NCBI GenBank assembly: GCA_036386835.1
Contig: DASVUX010000051.1
Span: 1 to 64,000, forward strand
Source: 2-12-FULL-35-15 sp036386835
GTDB lineage: Bacteria > Bacteroidota > Bacteroidia > 2-12-FULL-35-15
DNA: 64,000 bases
Direction: 5' to 3'
Shown: positions 42,816 to 50,399 of the stretch, piece after piece
Layout: every line of letters starts with the position of its first letter
Position numbering within the stretch: position 1 is the first letter of the stretch
The notes under the pieces: model-generated
What the model was told of the DNA's origin: nothing
Database searches by the model: none
The model's input: the letters and a program-made list of their open reading frames with translations, nothing else
Program-made: the position numbers and the translations under genes

Positions 42816-44111
42816 TTACCTGTTCCTTACATATTTGAAGTCTTTCCCCCAGTAGCGCGCGGTATCACCCAACTGCTCCTCAATACGCAAGAGCTGATTG
42901 TACTTTGCCATCCTGTCGGACCGGGAAGCAGAACCTGTTTTGATCTGTCCGCAGGTAAGCGCTACCGAAAGATCTGCAATTGTAGCATCTTCCGTTTCAC
43001 CGGAACGATGGCTCATCACTGAAGTATATGAATTAACGTGTGCAAGCTGTACGGCATTGATGGTTTCGGTCAGAGATCCGATCTGGTTCACTTTTACAAG
43101 GATTGAATTGCCTACACCCTGGTCGATCCCCTGCTGAAGCCGGTTAACATTTGTTACGAACAGATCATCTCCAACGAGCTGGACATTCTTCCCGATCTTA
43201 TCGCTCAGCAGCTTCCATCCTGCCCAGTCATCTTCTGCCAGGCCATCCTCGATTGAAATGATCGGATATTTTTTGGTCCAGTCAGCCCAGTAATCAACCA
43301 TCTGCGCTGGCGTTAACTTATCACCGCTCGACTTTTTGAAATGATAGACATTCTCCTTCTCAATATAAAACTCGGAAGATGCCGCATCCATAGCGATGAA
43401 GATATCTTCACCGGGCTTGTACCCGGCAGCTTCTATCGCCTGCAGGACCGATTCAATACCTTCTTCATTTGATTTAAGATTAGGTGCAAATCCGCCTTCA
43501 TCACCCACATTGGTGGAATATCCTTTTCCTTTTAATACTTTTTTCAGGTGATGGAATACCTCAGTTCCCATGCGGATGGCATCTGTGAAGCTTGTCGCTC
43601 CAACCGGCATGATCATGTATTCCTGGAAATCGATGCTGTTATCGGCATGCGATCCGCCATTTATAATATTCATCATCGGGATAGGAAGCAGGTTGGCATT
43701 AACACCTCCGATATAACGGTAAAGGGGCTGGTGCAGCTCTTCTGCCGCGGCTTTAGCGCAGGCAAGCGAAACACCAAGAATGGCATTCGCCCCCAGGCTG
43801 CCTTTGTTATCCGTGCCATCCAGGTCGATCATCTTTTTATCGATGATATTCTGATCAAAGATATAAACTCCGTTCAGCTCCTCCCTGATCACGGTATTAA
43901 CGTTGTTCACAGCCTTTAATACGCCTTTGCCCATATAAAAGCCCGGATCGTCATCACGCAGTTCAACAGCCTCGTGGATTCCTGTAGAAGCGCCAGACGG
44001 GACCGCAGCCCTCCCTATAACCCCCTGGTCAGTGATCACATCTACTTCAACCGTAGGATTACCCCTTGAATCCAATATCTGACGTGCAGTAACGCTAGCA
44101 ATAAAACCCAT
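42816..44111 (-). CDS. eno: Enolase
   Basis: 431 residues from the ATG at 44111 (upstream in-frame codons are not conserved). It converts 2-phosphoglycerate to phosphoenolpyruvate. The N-terminus is IASVTARQILDSRGNPTVEV; metal ligands lie in SIEDGLAEDDW and LVGDDLFVTN, and the catalytic Lys/His region in SHRSGETEDATIADL. It is upstream of citrate synthase on the same strand with a 145-bp gap, and has a candidate -7 element. Confidence 0.96.
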   Translation of the reverse strand: MGFIASVTARQILDSRGNPTVEVDVITDQGVIGRAAVPSGASTGIHEAVELRDDDPGFYMGKGVLKAVNNVNTVIREELNGVYIFDQNIIDKKMIDLDGTDNKGSLGANAILGVSLACAKAAAEELHQPLYRYIGGVNANLLPIPMMNIINGGSHADNSIDFQEYMIMPVGATSFTDAIRMGTEVFHHLKKVLKGKGYSTNVGDEGGFAPNLKSNEEGIESVLQAIEAAGYKPGEDIFIAMDAASSEFYIEKENVYHFKKSSGDKLTPAQMVDYWADWTKKYPIISIEDGLAEDDWAGWKLLSDKIGKNVQLVGDDLFVTNVNRLQQGIDQGVGNSILVKVNQIGSLTETINAVQLAHVNSYTSVMSHRSGETEDATIADLSVALTCGQIKTGSASRSDRMAKYNQLLRIEEQLGDTARYWGKDFKYVRNR

Positions 44112-44153
44112 AATCAATATTTTTAAGTTGTTTTTATACTTTTTTAAGCAGTT

Positions 44154-44161
44154 CAAAAGTA
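44154..44161 (-). promoter_or_regulatory. Putative -7 element for enolase
   Basis: Minus-strand TACTTTTG matches TAnnTTTG, 43 bases before the enolase ATG. The expected -33 TTTG was not found. Confidence 0.35.
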
Positions 44162-44338
44162 AAAATAAAACTGTTAACCGGGCCGGTTTTTTCCTGCATA
44201 TTGGTATTATTTCCATTTCGGCCAATCTTTGGCTGCTTTGCGCTGTACCGAGATATCAACAGTCAAATTTGAAAAGTTAAATTCATAGCTGTGATTGCAT
44301 TGTTCTTATAAAGTAAATTCGCTTTATACTCCATCAGG

Positions 44339-44896
44339 ATGGTAATAATAATAATAGATTTTGGAAGCCGTAAAACTAATGACATTGCCGAGACCCTAAA
44401 AGCGCTTGGGGTAGCCTGCTCTGTGATTCAATGGGACCGGCCTGAACATATCGATCATCATCAAACCCATGCATATATCCTCAGCGGCTCTCCTTTGCTG
44501 ATAACAGAAACGGACATCTCCGGGCATAAGAAAAAATACGCCTTTTTAAAGGATGTACAGGTACCTGTCCTGGGAATTTGTTTCGGGCACCAGCTCCTGG
44601 GGATTCTTCACGGGGCCCTGTTCTTTAAAGGTGATGCGGTCAGGAAAGATACGAGGATTATAATTCACAATACCGATGAGCTTTTTAATGGTTTTGAAGG
44701 AAGCGTGGTAATGGCAGAAGACCATACCGAAGGCATTCTTCTGCCGGAAGGATTCAAGCTTCTTGCCTCCTCTGATAAATATGAAGTGGAAGCCATGAAA
44801 CATTATACTAAAAATATTTACGGTGTTCAGTTCCATCCTGAAGTTTCAGGTGAAAATGGAATGGCATTATTAAAAAATTTCTGTAACCTGATTTAA
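44339..44896 (+). CDS. Standalone class I glutamine amidotransferase
   Basis: 185 residues, a single GATase1 domain. The nucleophile is in GICFGHQLLGILHG (Cys about residue 81) and the His-Glu pair in GVQFHPEVSG. It aligns in general layout with the glutaminase half of GMP synthase (IIDFGSRKTNDIAETLKALG; ILSGSPLLITE) but there is no ATP pyrophosphatase half, as in archaeal split GuaA. In bacteria a lone copy suggests a transfer of ammonia to an unknown acceptor. It lies 1 bp upstream of the SpmA-SpmB fusion gene, so the two are almost certainly one operon. Confidence 0.8.
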   Translation: MVIIIIDFGSRKTNDIAETLKALGVACSVIQWDRPEHIDHHQTHAYILSGSPLLITETDISGHKKKYAFLKDVQVPVLGICFGHQLLGILHGALFFKGDAVRKDTRIIIHNTDELFNGFEGSVVMAEDHTEGILLPEGFKLLASSDKYEVEAMKHYTKNIYGVQFHPEVSGENGMALLKNFCNLI

Positions 44897-44897
44897 T

Positions 44898-46130
44898 ATG
44901 GTACTAAATTACATATGGCTGGGATTCTTTATTGTGGCTTTTATAGTGGCCTTGTGCAAGCTGATCTTCCTGGGAGATACACAGATCTTTGCCACCATTG
45001 TGAGCGGAACTTTCGACTCAGCTGAAACCGCTTTTAAGATCTCGATAGGGTTAACAGGGATGATGGCTTTCTGGATGGGGATCATGAAAGTGGCGGAGGA
45101 TGCCGGGGCTATAAGAATACTTTCTAAAATTGTTGCTCCTTTTTTCAGCAGGGTATTTCCGGGTATCCCAAAGGAACATCCGGCATCAGGACATATCCTC
45201 ATGAACTTTTCAGCCAATATGCTTGGTCTTGGCAACGCAGCCACTCCACTTGGTTTAAAAGCAATGAACAGCATGCAGGAACTGAACCCGGAAAAAGATA
45301 CGGCTTCCAATTCGCAGATCATGTTCCTTGTTCTGAACACCGCAGGCCTTACAATAATACCGGTCAGTGTAATGGTGTACCGCGCACAGCAGGGGGCCGC
45401 AAACCCCTCCGATGTTTTCATCCCTATCCTGCTTGCAACATTTGCGGGAACATTAGCAGGGTTCTTATCCGTTGCATTTTACCAGCGGATAAATTTACTC
45501 GACAGGCTTTTGCTCACCTGCGTTGTGGGGTTTAGCCTGCTTGTCGGCACCCTCACTTGGTTCTTTACAACTTTACCGCAATCCCGGGTAGAAAAGATCT
45601 CCACCATTGCGGGAAGCCTGATCATCTTTTCCATCATTGTGCTTTTCCTTGCAGGCGGATTGATTAAAAAACTGAATGTTTACGAAACGTTTATTGAAGG
45701 TGCAAAGGATGGTTTTAATATCGCAATAAAAGTGATACCTTATCTTGTAGCAATCCTTGTGGGTGTAGGTGTTTTCAGGGCCTCGGGGGCGATGGATTTC
45801 CTTGTAGGGGGCATTGCTTTCTGTATCGGAATAATGGGTGTAAATACAGATTTTGTTCCTGCTCTGCCTACTGCTTTTATGAAATCTCTTAGCGGCAGCG
45901 GGGCAAACGGCCTGATGATCGACACAATGAAATCATACGGACCCGATTCATTTGTGGGAAAGTTAGTCTGTACAATGCAGGGCGCCACGGATACCACATT
46001 CTATATTCTTGCTGTTTATTTCGGGTCTGTGGGAATTAAGAAAACGCGCTATGCGTTAACCTGCGGACTGATCGCTGACCTGTTCGGGATGATCGCTGCC
46101 ATCTTTATCTGCTATCTCTTTTTCCACTGA
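44898..46130 (+). CDS. SpmA-SpmB fusion, nucleoside-recognition (Gate) domain membrane protein
   Basis: 410 residues with about ten transmembrane helices. The N-terminal half resembles SpmA (FDSAETAFKISIGLTGMMAFWMG; NFSANMLGLGNAATPLGLKAM) and the second half SpmB (TFIEGAKDGFNIAIKVIPYLV; FVGKLVCTMQGATDTTFYIL). In Bacillus SpmA and SpmB are separate proteins for spore core dehydration; fused versions are common in non-spore-forming bacteria and their transport role is unknown. The gene overlaps by 75 bp the 3' end of the convergent GT39 gene. It follows the amidotransferase gene with a 1-bp gap. Confidence 0.88.
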   Translation: MVLNYIWLGFFIVAFIVALCKLIFLGDTQIFATIVSGTFDSAETAFKISIGLTGMMAFWMGIMKVAEDAGAIRILSKIVAPFFSRVFPGIPKEHPASGHILMNFSANMLGLGNAATPLGLKAMNSMQELNPEKDTASNSQIMFLVLNTAGLTIIPVSVMVYRAQQGAANPSDVFIPILLATFAGTLAGFLSVAFYQRINLLDRLLLTCVVGFSLLVGTLTWFFTTLPQSRVEKISTIAGSLIIFSIIVLFLAGGLIKKLNVYETFIEGAKDGFNIAIKVIPYLVAILVGVGVFRASGAMDFLVGGIAFCIGIMGVNTDFVPALPTAFMKSLSGSGANGLMIDTMKSYGPDSFVGKLVCTMQGATDTTFYILAVYFGSVGIKKTRYALTCGLIADLFGMIAAIFICYLFFH

Positions 46131-47471
46131 TCCTTTCCGCCTGTATCTTTCTTTTACCAGGTAAACTCCGGAGGCTGCAAGTATGGCTATGAAGGGCATT
46201 ACAGGTACCCGGAACCGTGATTCGGCTACTGCTGGTAAAGTCAGAACCGCCATGCAAAGGATCAGCGAAGCAAGAAAAACAAAAAACAGTTTCTTTTTGC
46301 GCATCCGGAAAAAAAAGAAGCTGATCAGCATTGCCGGATATACAAGAATCAGGACAAGCATCTGAAATAGCACCGCTGCTATCGTTAGTATGCTGTTATG
46401 TTTAAACATATAATCCATGAGAGGATAATTCTTAGGAATAGTATTGTACGCGCTTCCCCAGTACCCCAGCTGGATATCAATGTACGCCCTGCAGGGTTTA
46501 AGAAAAAAATACAGGAATTGTTTTACATGGTGTTCAAGAAATATCCCTGGATTCTCCAATGTCAGGCTGATGGCCTGTGATTCAATAAATTTAGCATATT
46601 CGTAAGGCTGTTTGTTTGCATTGCCTTTGAATTCCCTGAAACTCTTCCACCGCAATATACTTTGCGATTCGGCAAGTGTCCGCCCGTGAAGTTCTGCATA
46701 GATTGCCCCTGCTTCATAGTTCTGCATATTGTGTTCCCTTATAACACTAAGAAAAAAATGTCCGAAGGTGATCTTATTCCTGATCAGCCATGGGCTTATA
46801 ACTGTTGCAACTAAACCGCTTATCAAAAGTACATGCAGGATCATTTTCTTCAGATCATTTTTCATTCTGAACAAAATAAATCCGGCATAAAAAAAGGGTA
46901 CAAAAAACCCTATCGGCCTGCACAGGATCATTCCACCGCAGAGTAATGCTGAGACCAACAACGCTTTTATAGAACCCGAGCTTAAATATTTCATGAACCC
47001 GTAAACAGAGGACAGCAGTAAAAAAGTAAACAAGGTTTCTGTGAGTACAATTGTATTCATTACAATAGAAGGAATATCAAATGCTACTATAATTCCTGAG
47101 AGAAAGGCAATAAAGGAGGACATTGTAAGATCAAAAGCAAGCCTGTATGTTAAATAACAGGAGCCTACCGCAATCAATATCTGTAATATGATGATAGTAA
47201 TTCCTTCCGGCCCAATTGCTTCCGCGAACATTATAAACAAGGGATACAGCGGAGTTCTGTAATAGTCAGGTTCCAGGGGCAACTGATAACTCTGGCTGAA
47301 AATGCCATATTCCTTTAAATTGAATGCGATCTGCCAGTAGCCATAAGAATCGAATATATAGATCCCTTCCGGGTTACGCACGATCACAAACAGGAAATAC
47401 GTTATTCTTATAAGGAGAGCAAGGCCAAGGACAATAAGGAGCGGATACTTTTTCAGGAACCTTGAGAGCAT
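46056..47471 (-). CDS. GT39-like membrane glycosyltransferase
   Basis: 471 residues, about ten to twelve hydrophobic segments. The segment DSYGYWQIAFNLKEYGIFSQ contains an acidic residue near the first periplasmic loop and DYYRTPLYPLFI follows, as in ArnT/PMT-type GT-C transferases that use polyprenyl-phosphate sugars. Later MRKKKLFFVF precedes the final helices. Acceptor and sugar unknown. The last 25 residues (basic/acidic, VEKEIADKDGSDHPEQ) are encoded antisense to the end of the SpmA-SpmB gene, so the tail may be fortuitous. The next gene, a glucosaminidase, lies 9 bp upstream. Confidence 0.75.
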   Translation of the reverse strand: MLSRFLKKYPLLIVLGLALLIRITYFLFVIVRNPEGIYIFDSYGYWQIAFNLKEYGIFSQSYQLPLEPDYYRTPLYPLFIMFAEAIGPEGITIIILQILIAVGSCYLTYRLAFDLTMSSFIAFLSGIIVAFDIPSIVMNTIVLTETLFTFLLLSSVYGFMKYLSSGSIKALLVSALLCGGMILCRPIGFFVPFFYAGFILFRMKNDLKKMILHVLLISGLVATVISPWLIRNKITFGHFFLSVIREHNMQNYEAGAIYAELHGRTLAESQSILRWKSFREFKGNANKQPYEYAKFIESQAISLTLENPGIFLEHHVKQFLYFFLKPCRAYIDIQLGYWGSAYNTIPKNYPLMDYMFKHNSILTIAAVLFQMLVLILVYPAMLISFFFFRMRKKKLFFVFLASLILCMAVLTLPAVAESRFRVPVMPFIAILAASGVYLVKERYRRKGSVEKEIADKDGSDHPEQVSDQSAG

Positions 47472-47479
47472 TTTATCGA

Positions 47480-48409
47480 TCAGGAATCAGCGGGTTTGGA
47501 ATTCCTCAGATAAAGGATCTCTCCGGCCTTAGGCTCATCCCCCGGCTTCATATGGTTCTTTTTATACAGCTGTTTAAGCTTGATGCCGTGCAGCTGTGAA
47601 ATTGATCTCATGGTTTCCCCTCTTTTAACCGTATGAAAAGGTTCTTTGGCGCGGTTACGTTTAGGCTGCAGGTATAACTTCTGACCCGCTATTAGCTTCG
47701 CATCCGGTTCAAGGTCATTGAATTTATATAGCTGCCACAAGTCTTTATCCGTATCATGCGCGATCTTGTAAAAACTATCACCCGGTTTAACGATTATATA
47801 TTTTATAAGATGGAAACGAAGGATTTCACGGGGCTCGAATTTTTCCGGGGTACTCGGCTTTTCTGCCGCGGCAGTTATGGTGGGTATACCTTCCTGAACA
47901 TCATACTCGTACAATTTATACATTTCAATGATCTCGATAAGGCGCTTTGTGTATTTCGGATCAGTGGCATAACCAGCTGCTTTCAGGCCCTCCGCCCAGC
48001 CTTTATAATCGTTCCGCTTTAATTCAAACAATGAAGCATAACGCGGCCGGCTTTTAAGGAACTTAGAATGATCGGTATAGGAATCCAGTACGGAAGGATA
48101 TTTTCTGAAACATTCATCCTTGGCATCGTCATCTTTTACATACGATGGTCCTGTCCAGCCTACATGGCATTTGATTCCAAAATGATTATTGGCGTATACG
48201 GCAAGGTCACTATTCCCGTTCCCACTCTCCAGCATGCCCTGCGCAAGCGTGATACTTGCGGGAATGTTATACATCAGCATTTCTTTGATCGCTTCATCTT
48301 TGTAACTCTGGATATAAGATTCGGACGTCATTTTATGCTCTGCCGGCTGGGCGAAAATAACATGACTGAACAAAATGAAAAATAAAGAAAAATGAATCTG
48401 TGGCTTCAT
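47480..48409 (-). CDS. Secreted glucosaminidase with LysM repeats
   Basis: 309 residues from the ATG at 48409 (an upstream ATG at 48427 precedes a candidate promoter element and is less likely). The signal peptide ends HVIFAQ. About 30-175 is a GH73-type N-acetylglucosaminidase (LAQGMLESGNGNSDLAVYANNHFGIKCHVGW with the likely catalytic Glu in MLESG; SYTDHSKFLKSRPRY). Two LysM domains follow (IVKPGDSFYKIAHDTDKDL and HTVKRGETMRSISQLHGI), binding peptidoglycan. It should cut peptidoglycan during growth or division. Directly upstream of the GT39-like gene on the same strand (9-bp gap). Confidence 0.9.
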   Translation of the reverse strand: MKPQIHFSLFFILFSHVIFAQPAEHKMTSESYIQSYKDEAIKEMLMYNIPASITLAQGMLESGNGNSDLAVYANNHFGIKCHVGWTGPSYVKDDDAKDECFRKYPSVLDSYTDHSKFLKSRPRYASLFELKRNDYKGWAEGLKAAGYATDPKYTKRLIEIIEMYKLYEYDVQEGIPTITAAAEKPSTPEKFEPREILRFHLIKYIIVKPGDSFYKIAHDTDKDLWQLYKFNDLEPDAKLIAGQKLYLQPKRNRAKEPFHTVKRGETMRSISQLHGIKLKQLYKKNHMKPGDEPKAGEILYLRNSKPADS

Positions 48410-48414
48410 TATGA

Positions 48415-48422
48415 CAAACATA
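48415..48422 (-). promoter_or_regulatory. Putative -7 element for the glucosaminidase gene
   Basis: Minus-strand TATGTTTG matches TAnnTTTG and ends 5 bases before the ATG at 48409, predicting a leaderless or nearly leaderless transcript. It also supports this start over the one at 48427. Confidence 0.45.
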
Positions 48423-48427
48423 CCCAT

Positions 48428-48535
48428 AAATTATACGGTGACTGACAGAAGTTGTTCTGAATTTCTAACAACAGGATGTTAGCTACATGTAAGAAACATT
48501 TTGGAATACAGGATCGAATTTGCTGAGGATAATAC
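48428..48535. other. Intergenic, no gene recognised
   Basis: This part of the 743-bp gap holds no convincing open frame. One small stem-loop (ctaaca/tgttag, 48465-48482) is visible. The following segment is the hairpin repeat array. Confidence 0.5.
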
Positions 48536-49158
48536 GCTCCTCCGGAGCTGATGGGTGCGTGAATTAATAGCAATTATAAAAGACTCCTCCGGAGTCGTTG
48601 GCCCGCAACAAACAAAAGGCAAGGTCTCAGCTTCGTATTCATAACCAGAACTATGCATCTTACAGGTTAAACCATGGCGGCCTCGATAGAGGCCTGGTAT
48701 TCATAACCAAAGGCCAAGTGTCTCAAAAGCTCCGGCGGGCGTATTATTATAATTCATCATCCCCAGGTAAAAAAGATAATGTAAGGCTGGGGATGAAGAT
48801 GTGCTTCATAAAAAGGGTAGCTTCAATAGAGGCTTGGTATTCATAACTAAGGCCTAACGCCTCAAAAGCCCCGGCGGGGCGTATTATTATAGTCCGCCAT
48901 CCCAGGCAAAAACAATATGTAAGGCCGGATGAGATGTGGTTCATAACAAAGGGTAGCTTCAATAGAGCTTGGATTCATAACCAAGACCAAACGCCTCAAA
49001 AGCACCGGCGGGCGTATTATTATAATTCATCATCAGGGCAAAATAATAATGTAAGGCCGGATGGAGATGTGGTTCATAACAAAGGGTAGCCTCAATCGAG
49101 GCTTGATATTCATAACTAAGGCCAAACGCCTCAAAAGCCCCGGCGGGGCGTATTACCA
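48536..49158. repeat. Tandem hairpin repeat array (period about 135 bp)
   Basis: Three near-complete copies of 139, 134 and 135 bp start at 48721, 48860 and 48994; a fourth starts at 49129 and is cut off by the next gene. Copies open with cctcaaaagccccggcgggg (variants differ in one or two bases) and share gtattattat, atgtaaggc, ttcataacaaagggtagc and a second palindrome. Conserved stems per copy are gccccggcggggc, catccccag...ctggggatg (perfect in copy 1, partly kept in others) and gcctcaatcgaggc. Upstream are two isolated palindromes, gctcctccggagc (48536-48548) and gactcctccggagtc (48582-48596), and a degenerate copy at about 48598-48720 with ggcctcgatagaggcc. Unit lengths that are not all multiples of three argue against a coding repeat. 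REP- or BIME-like element of unknown function. Confidence 0.85.
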
Positions 49159-50064
49159 TAATAATCCCCCGTTTCCTTGCAGCCCCCCGGTATGGACCGC
49201 GATAATCCTTTCACCCTCCCGGAAATAACCTTTTTCAAGAAGATCGTAGAGGCCGAACATCATTTTTCCTGTATAAACAAAATCGAGTTCTATTCCATGT
49301 TCCTTTTTAAACCACGCCATAAAAGCCAGTAAACTCTCATTATATTTTGCGTAGCCACCGAAATGATAATCCTCGTTGATATCCCAGATACCGATGCTGT
49401 TTTGAAATTTATCAAGCCAGTTATTAACTTCATGGTGGATGTACTGCTTTCCTTTCAGAACCTGGAAACCGAGAGCTTTCTCTTTTCCCTGCAACGACAA
49501 AACAATTCCCGTGAACGTTGTACCCGTGCCACATGCACAACAGATAACCTCGAAAGGAACATGAATATGGTCCCTTATTTCCATGCAGCCTTTTATACCC
49601 AGCACATTTGCTCCTCCTTCAGGAATAATATAACAATCAGAAAGTTGGAGGTTCAGGGGATAGGAGAACAGCGATTTCGTAAAAAAGTCAATATCGTCTT
49701 TCAATCTATAGATCTCCCTGGATACAAAATGTAATTCCATTCCCTGTTCCTTCGCAAATCTTAAAGTCGGGTTAAGTACTGACACCTGCTCACCACGAAT
49801 GATCCCGATAGTTTTTAAACCATGCTCTTTACCTGCAGCGGCAACAGCGGCAATATGATTTGAGAACGCGCCTCCGAATGTCAGGATCGTACTTTTTTGC
49901 TGTCGCCCGGCTTCTTCAAGATTATACTTCAGCTTGAACATTTTATTTCCACTGATGTGCGGGTGGTTGAGATCTGCTCTCAGCACATGTAATTCCACCC
50001 CGGATTTCCCGGTAATACCATCAGTAATCCGCTGTAAAGGAATATGGGAAGAATGCTCCTGCAT
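49153..50064 (-). CDS. 1-aminocyclopropane-1-carboxylate deaminase / D-cysteine desulfhydrase family protein
   Basis: 303 residues, PLP-dependent fold type II. PLP lysine motif region ADLNHPHISGNKMFKLKYNL (Lys in SGNKMFKL), SNH in FGGAFSNHIAAVAAAG, and the Gly-rich ACGTGTTFTGIVLSL are all present. Whether it acts on ACC, D-cysteine or another amino acid cannot be read. The last residues (GNGGLLW) and the TAA stop lie in the repeat sequence gtattaccataataat of the adjoining array. The start codon is at 50064, and the DUF5522 gene on the opposite strand begins nearby. Confidence 0.85.
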   Translation of the reverse strand: MQEHSSHIPLQRITDGITGKSGVELHVLRADLNHPHISGNKMFKLKYNLEEAGRQQKSTILTFGGAFSNHIAAVAAAGKEHGLKTIGIIRGEQVSVLNPTLRFAKEQGMELHFVSREIYRLKDDIDFFTKSLFSYPLNLQLSDCYIIPEGGANVLGIKGCMEIRDHIHVPFEVICCACGTGTTFTGIVLSLQGKEKALGFQVLKGKQYIHHEVNNWLDKFQNSIGIWDINEDYHFGGYAKYNESLLAFMAWFKKEHGIELDFVYTGKMMFGLYDLLEKGYFREGERIIAVHTGGLQGNGGLLW

Positions 50065-50077
50065 TGCGTAAAAATAT

Positions 50078-50085
50078 TAAATTTG
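50078..50085 (+). promoter_or_regulatory. Putative -7 element for the DUF5522 gene
   Basis: TAAATTTG matches TAnnTTTG. It places the transcript start near 50090, downstream of the ATG at 50044, and so favours the start codon at 50131 or 50155 for the next gene. Confidence 0.4.
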
Positions 50086-50130
50086 CAGGACAATAGAGAT
50101 TTTAAAACACCCCTGACCCGGCCTTCTCCA

Positions 50131-50337
50131 ATGGGAAGGAAATTAAAAGCTATAATGGACGGTTTTTCAAAACGCAGTAATCTCGAACCCGATGAGTATT
50201 ATTACAATGAGGACGGATATATCGTTTTCACGGAAAAATATTTACTCAAAAGAGGCTATTGTTGCCAGAACGGATGCAAACATTGTCCTTATGGTTTTGA
50301 TAAAAACAAAGGAAGGATTGATAAGAAGGGCCGGTAA
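50131..50337 (+). CDS. DUF5522 small cysteine-rich protein
   Basis: 68 residues from ATG 50131 (or 60 from 50155). The core, EPDEYYYNEDGYIVFTEKYL then LKRGYCCQNGCKHCPYGFD, is the DUF5522 signature: four Cys (CC, C, C) that could bind a metal or iron-sulfur cluster. The C-terminus is Lys/Arg-rich. Function unknown; in Bacteroidota it is often a solo small gene. A longer start at 50044 would add a poorly conserved stretch and is disfavoured by the promoter element. It precedes hutU by 62 bp. Confidence 0.8.
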   Translation: MGRKLKAIMDGFSKRSNLEPDEYYYNEDGYIVFTEKYLLKRGYCCQNGCKHCPYGFDKNKGRIDKKGR

Positions 50338-50399
50338 CTTATGACAATGGTGTTCTTCTGAACTTGGATCAGGATAACCAACACGCAAAACAAAAAACG

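Noticed and set aside
48536..49158. CRISPR array
   Set aside because: The repeat period is 134-139 bp and whole units are conserved; there are no short repeats separated by unique spacers and no cas genes.
48598..49159. Open frames on both strands through the repeat array (AGAFEAFGLSYEYQ-like peptides)
   Set aside because: Unit lengths 139, 134, 135 break the frame between copies, similarity is carried by palindromes not codons, and no start or binding site is convincing. Treated as non-coding repeats.
50095..50146. Possible palindromic repeat (acccggccttctccaatggg) at the DUF5522 start
   Set aside because: Resembles common Bacteroidota intergenic repeats, but only one copy is seen and no good stem; kept only as a remark.
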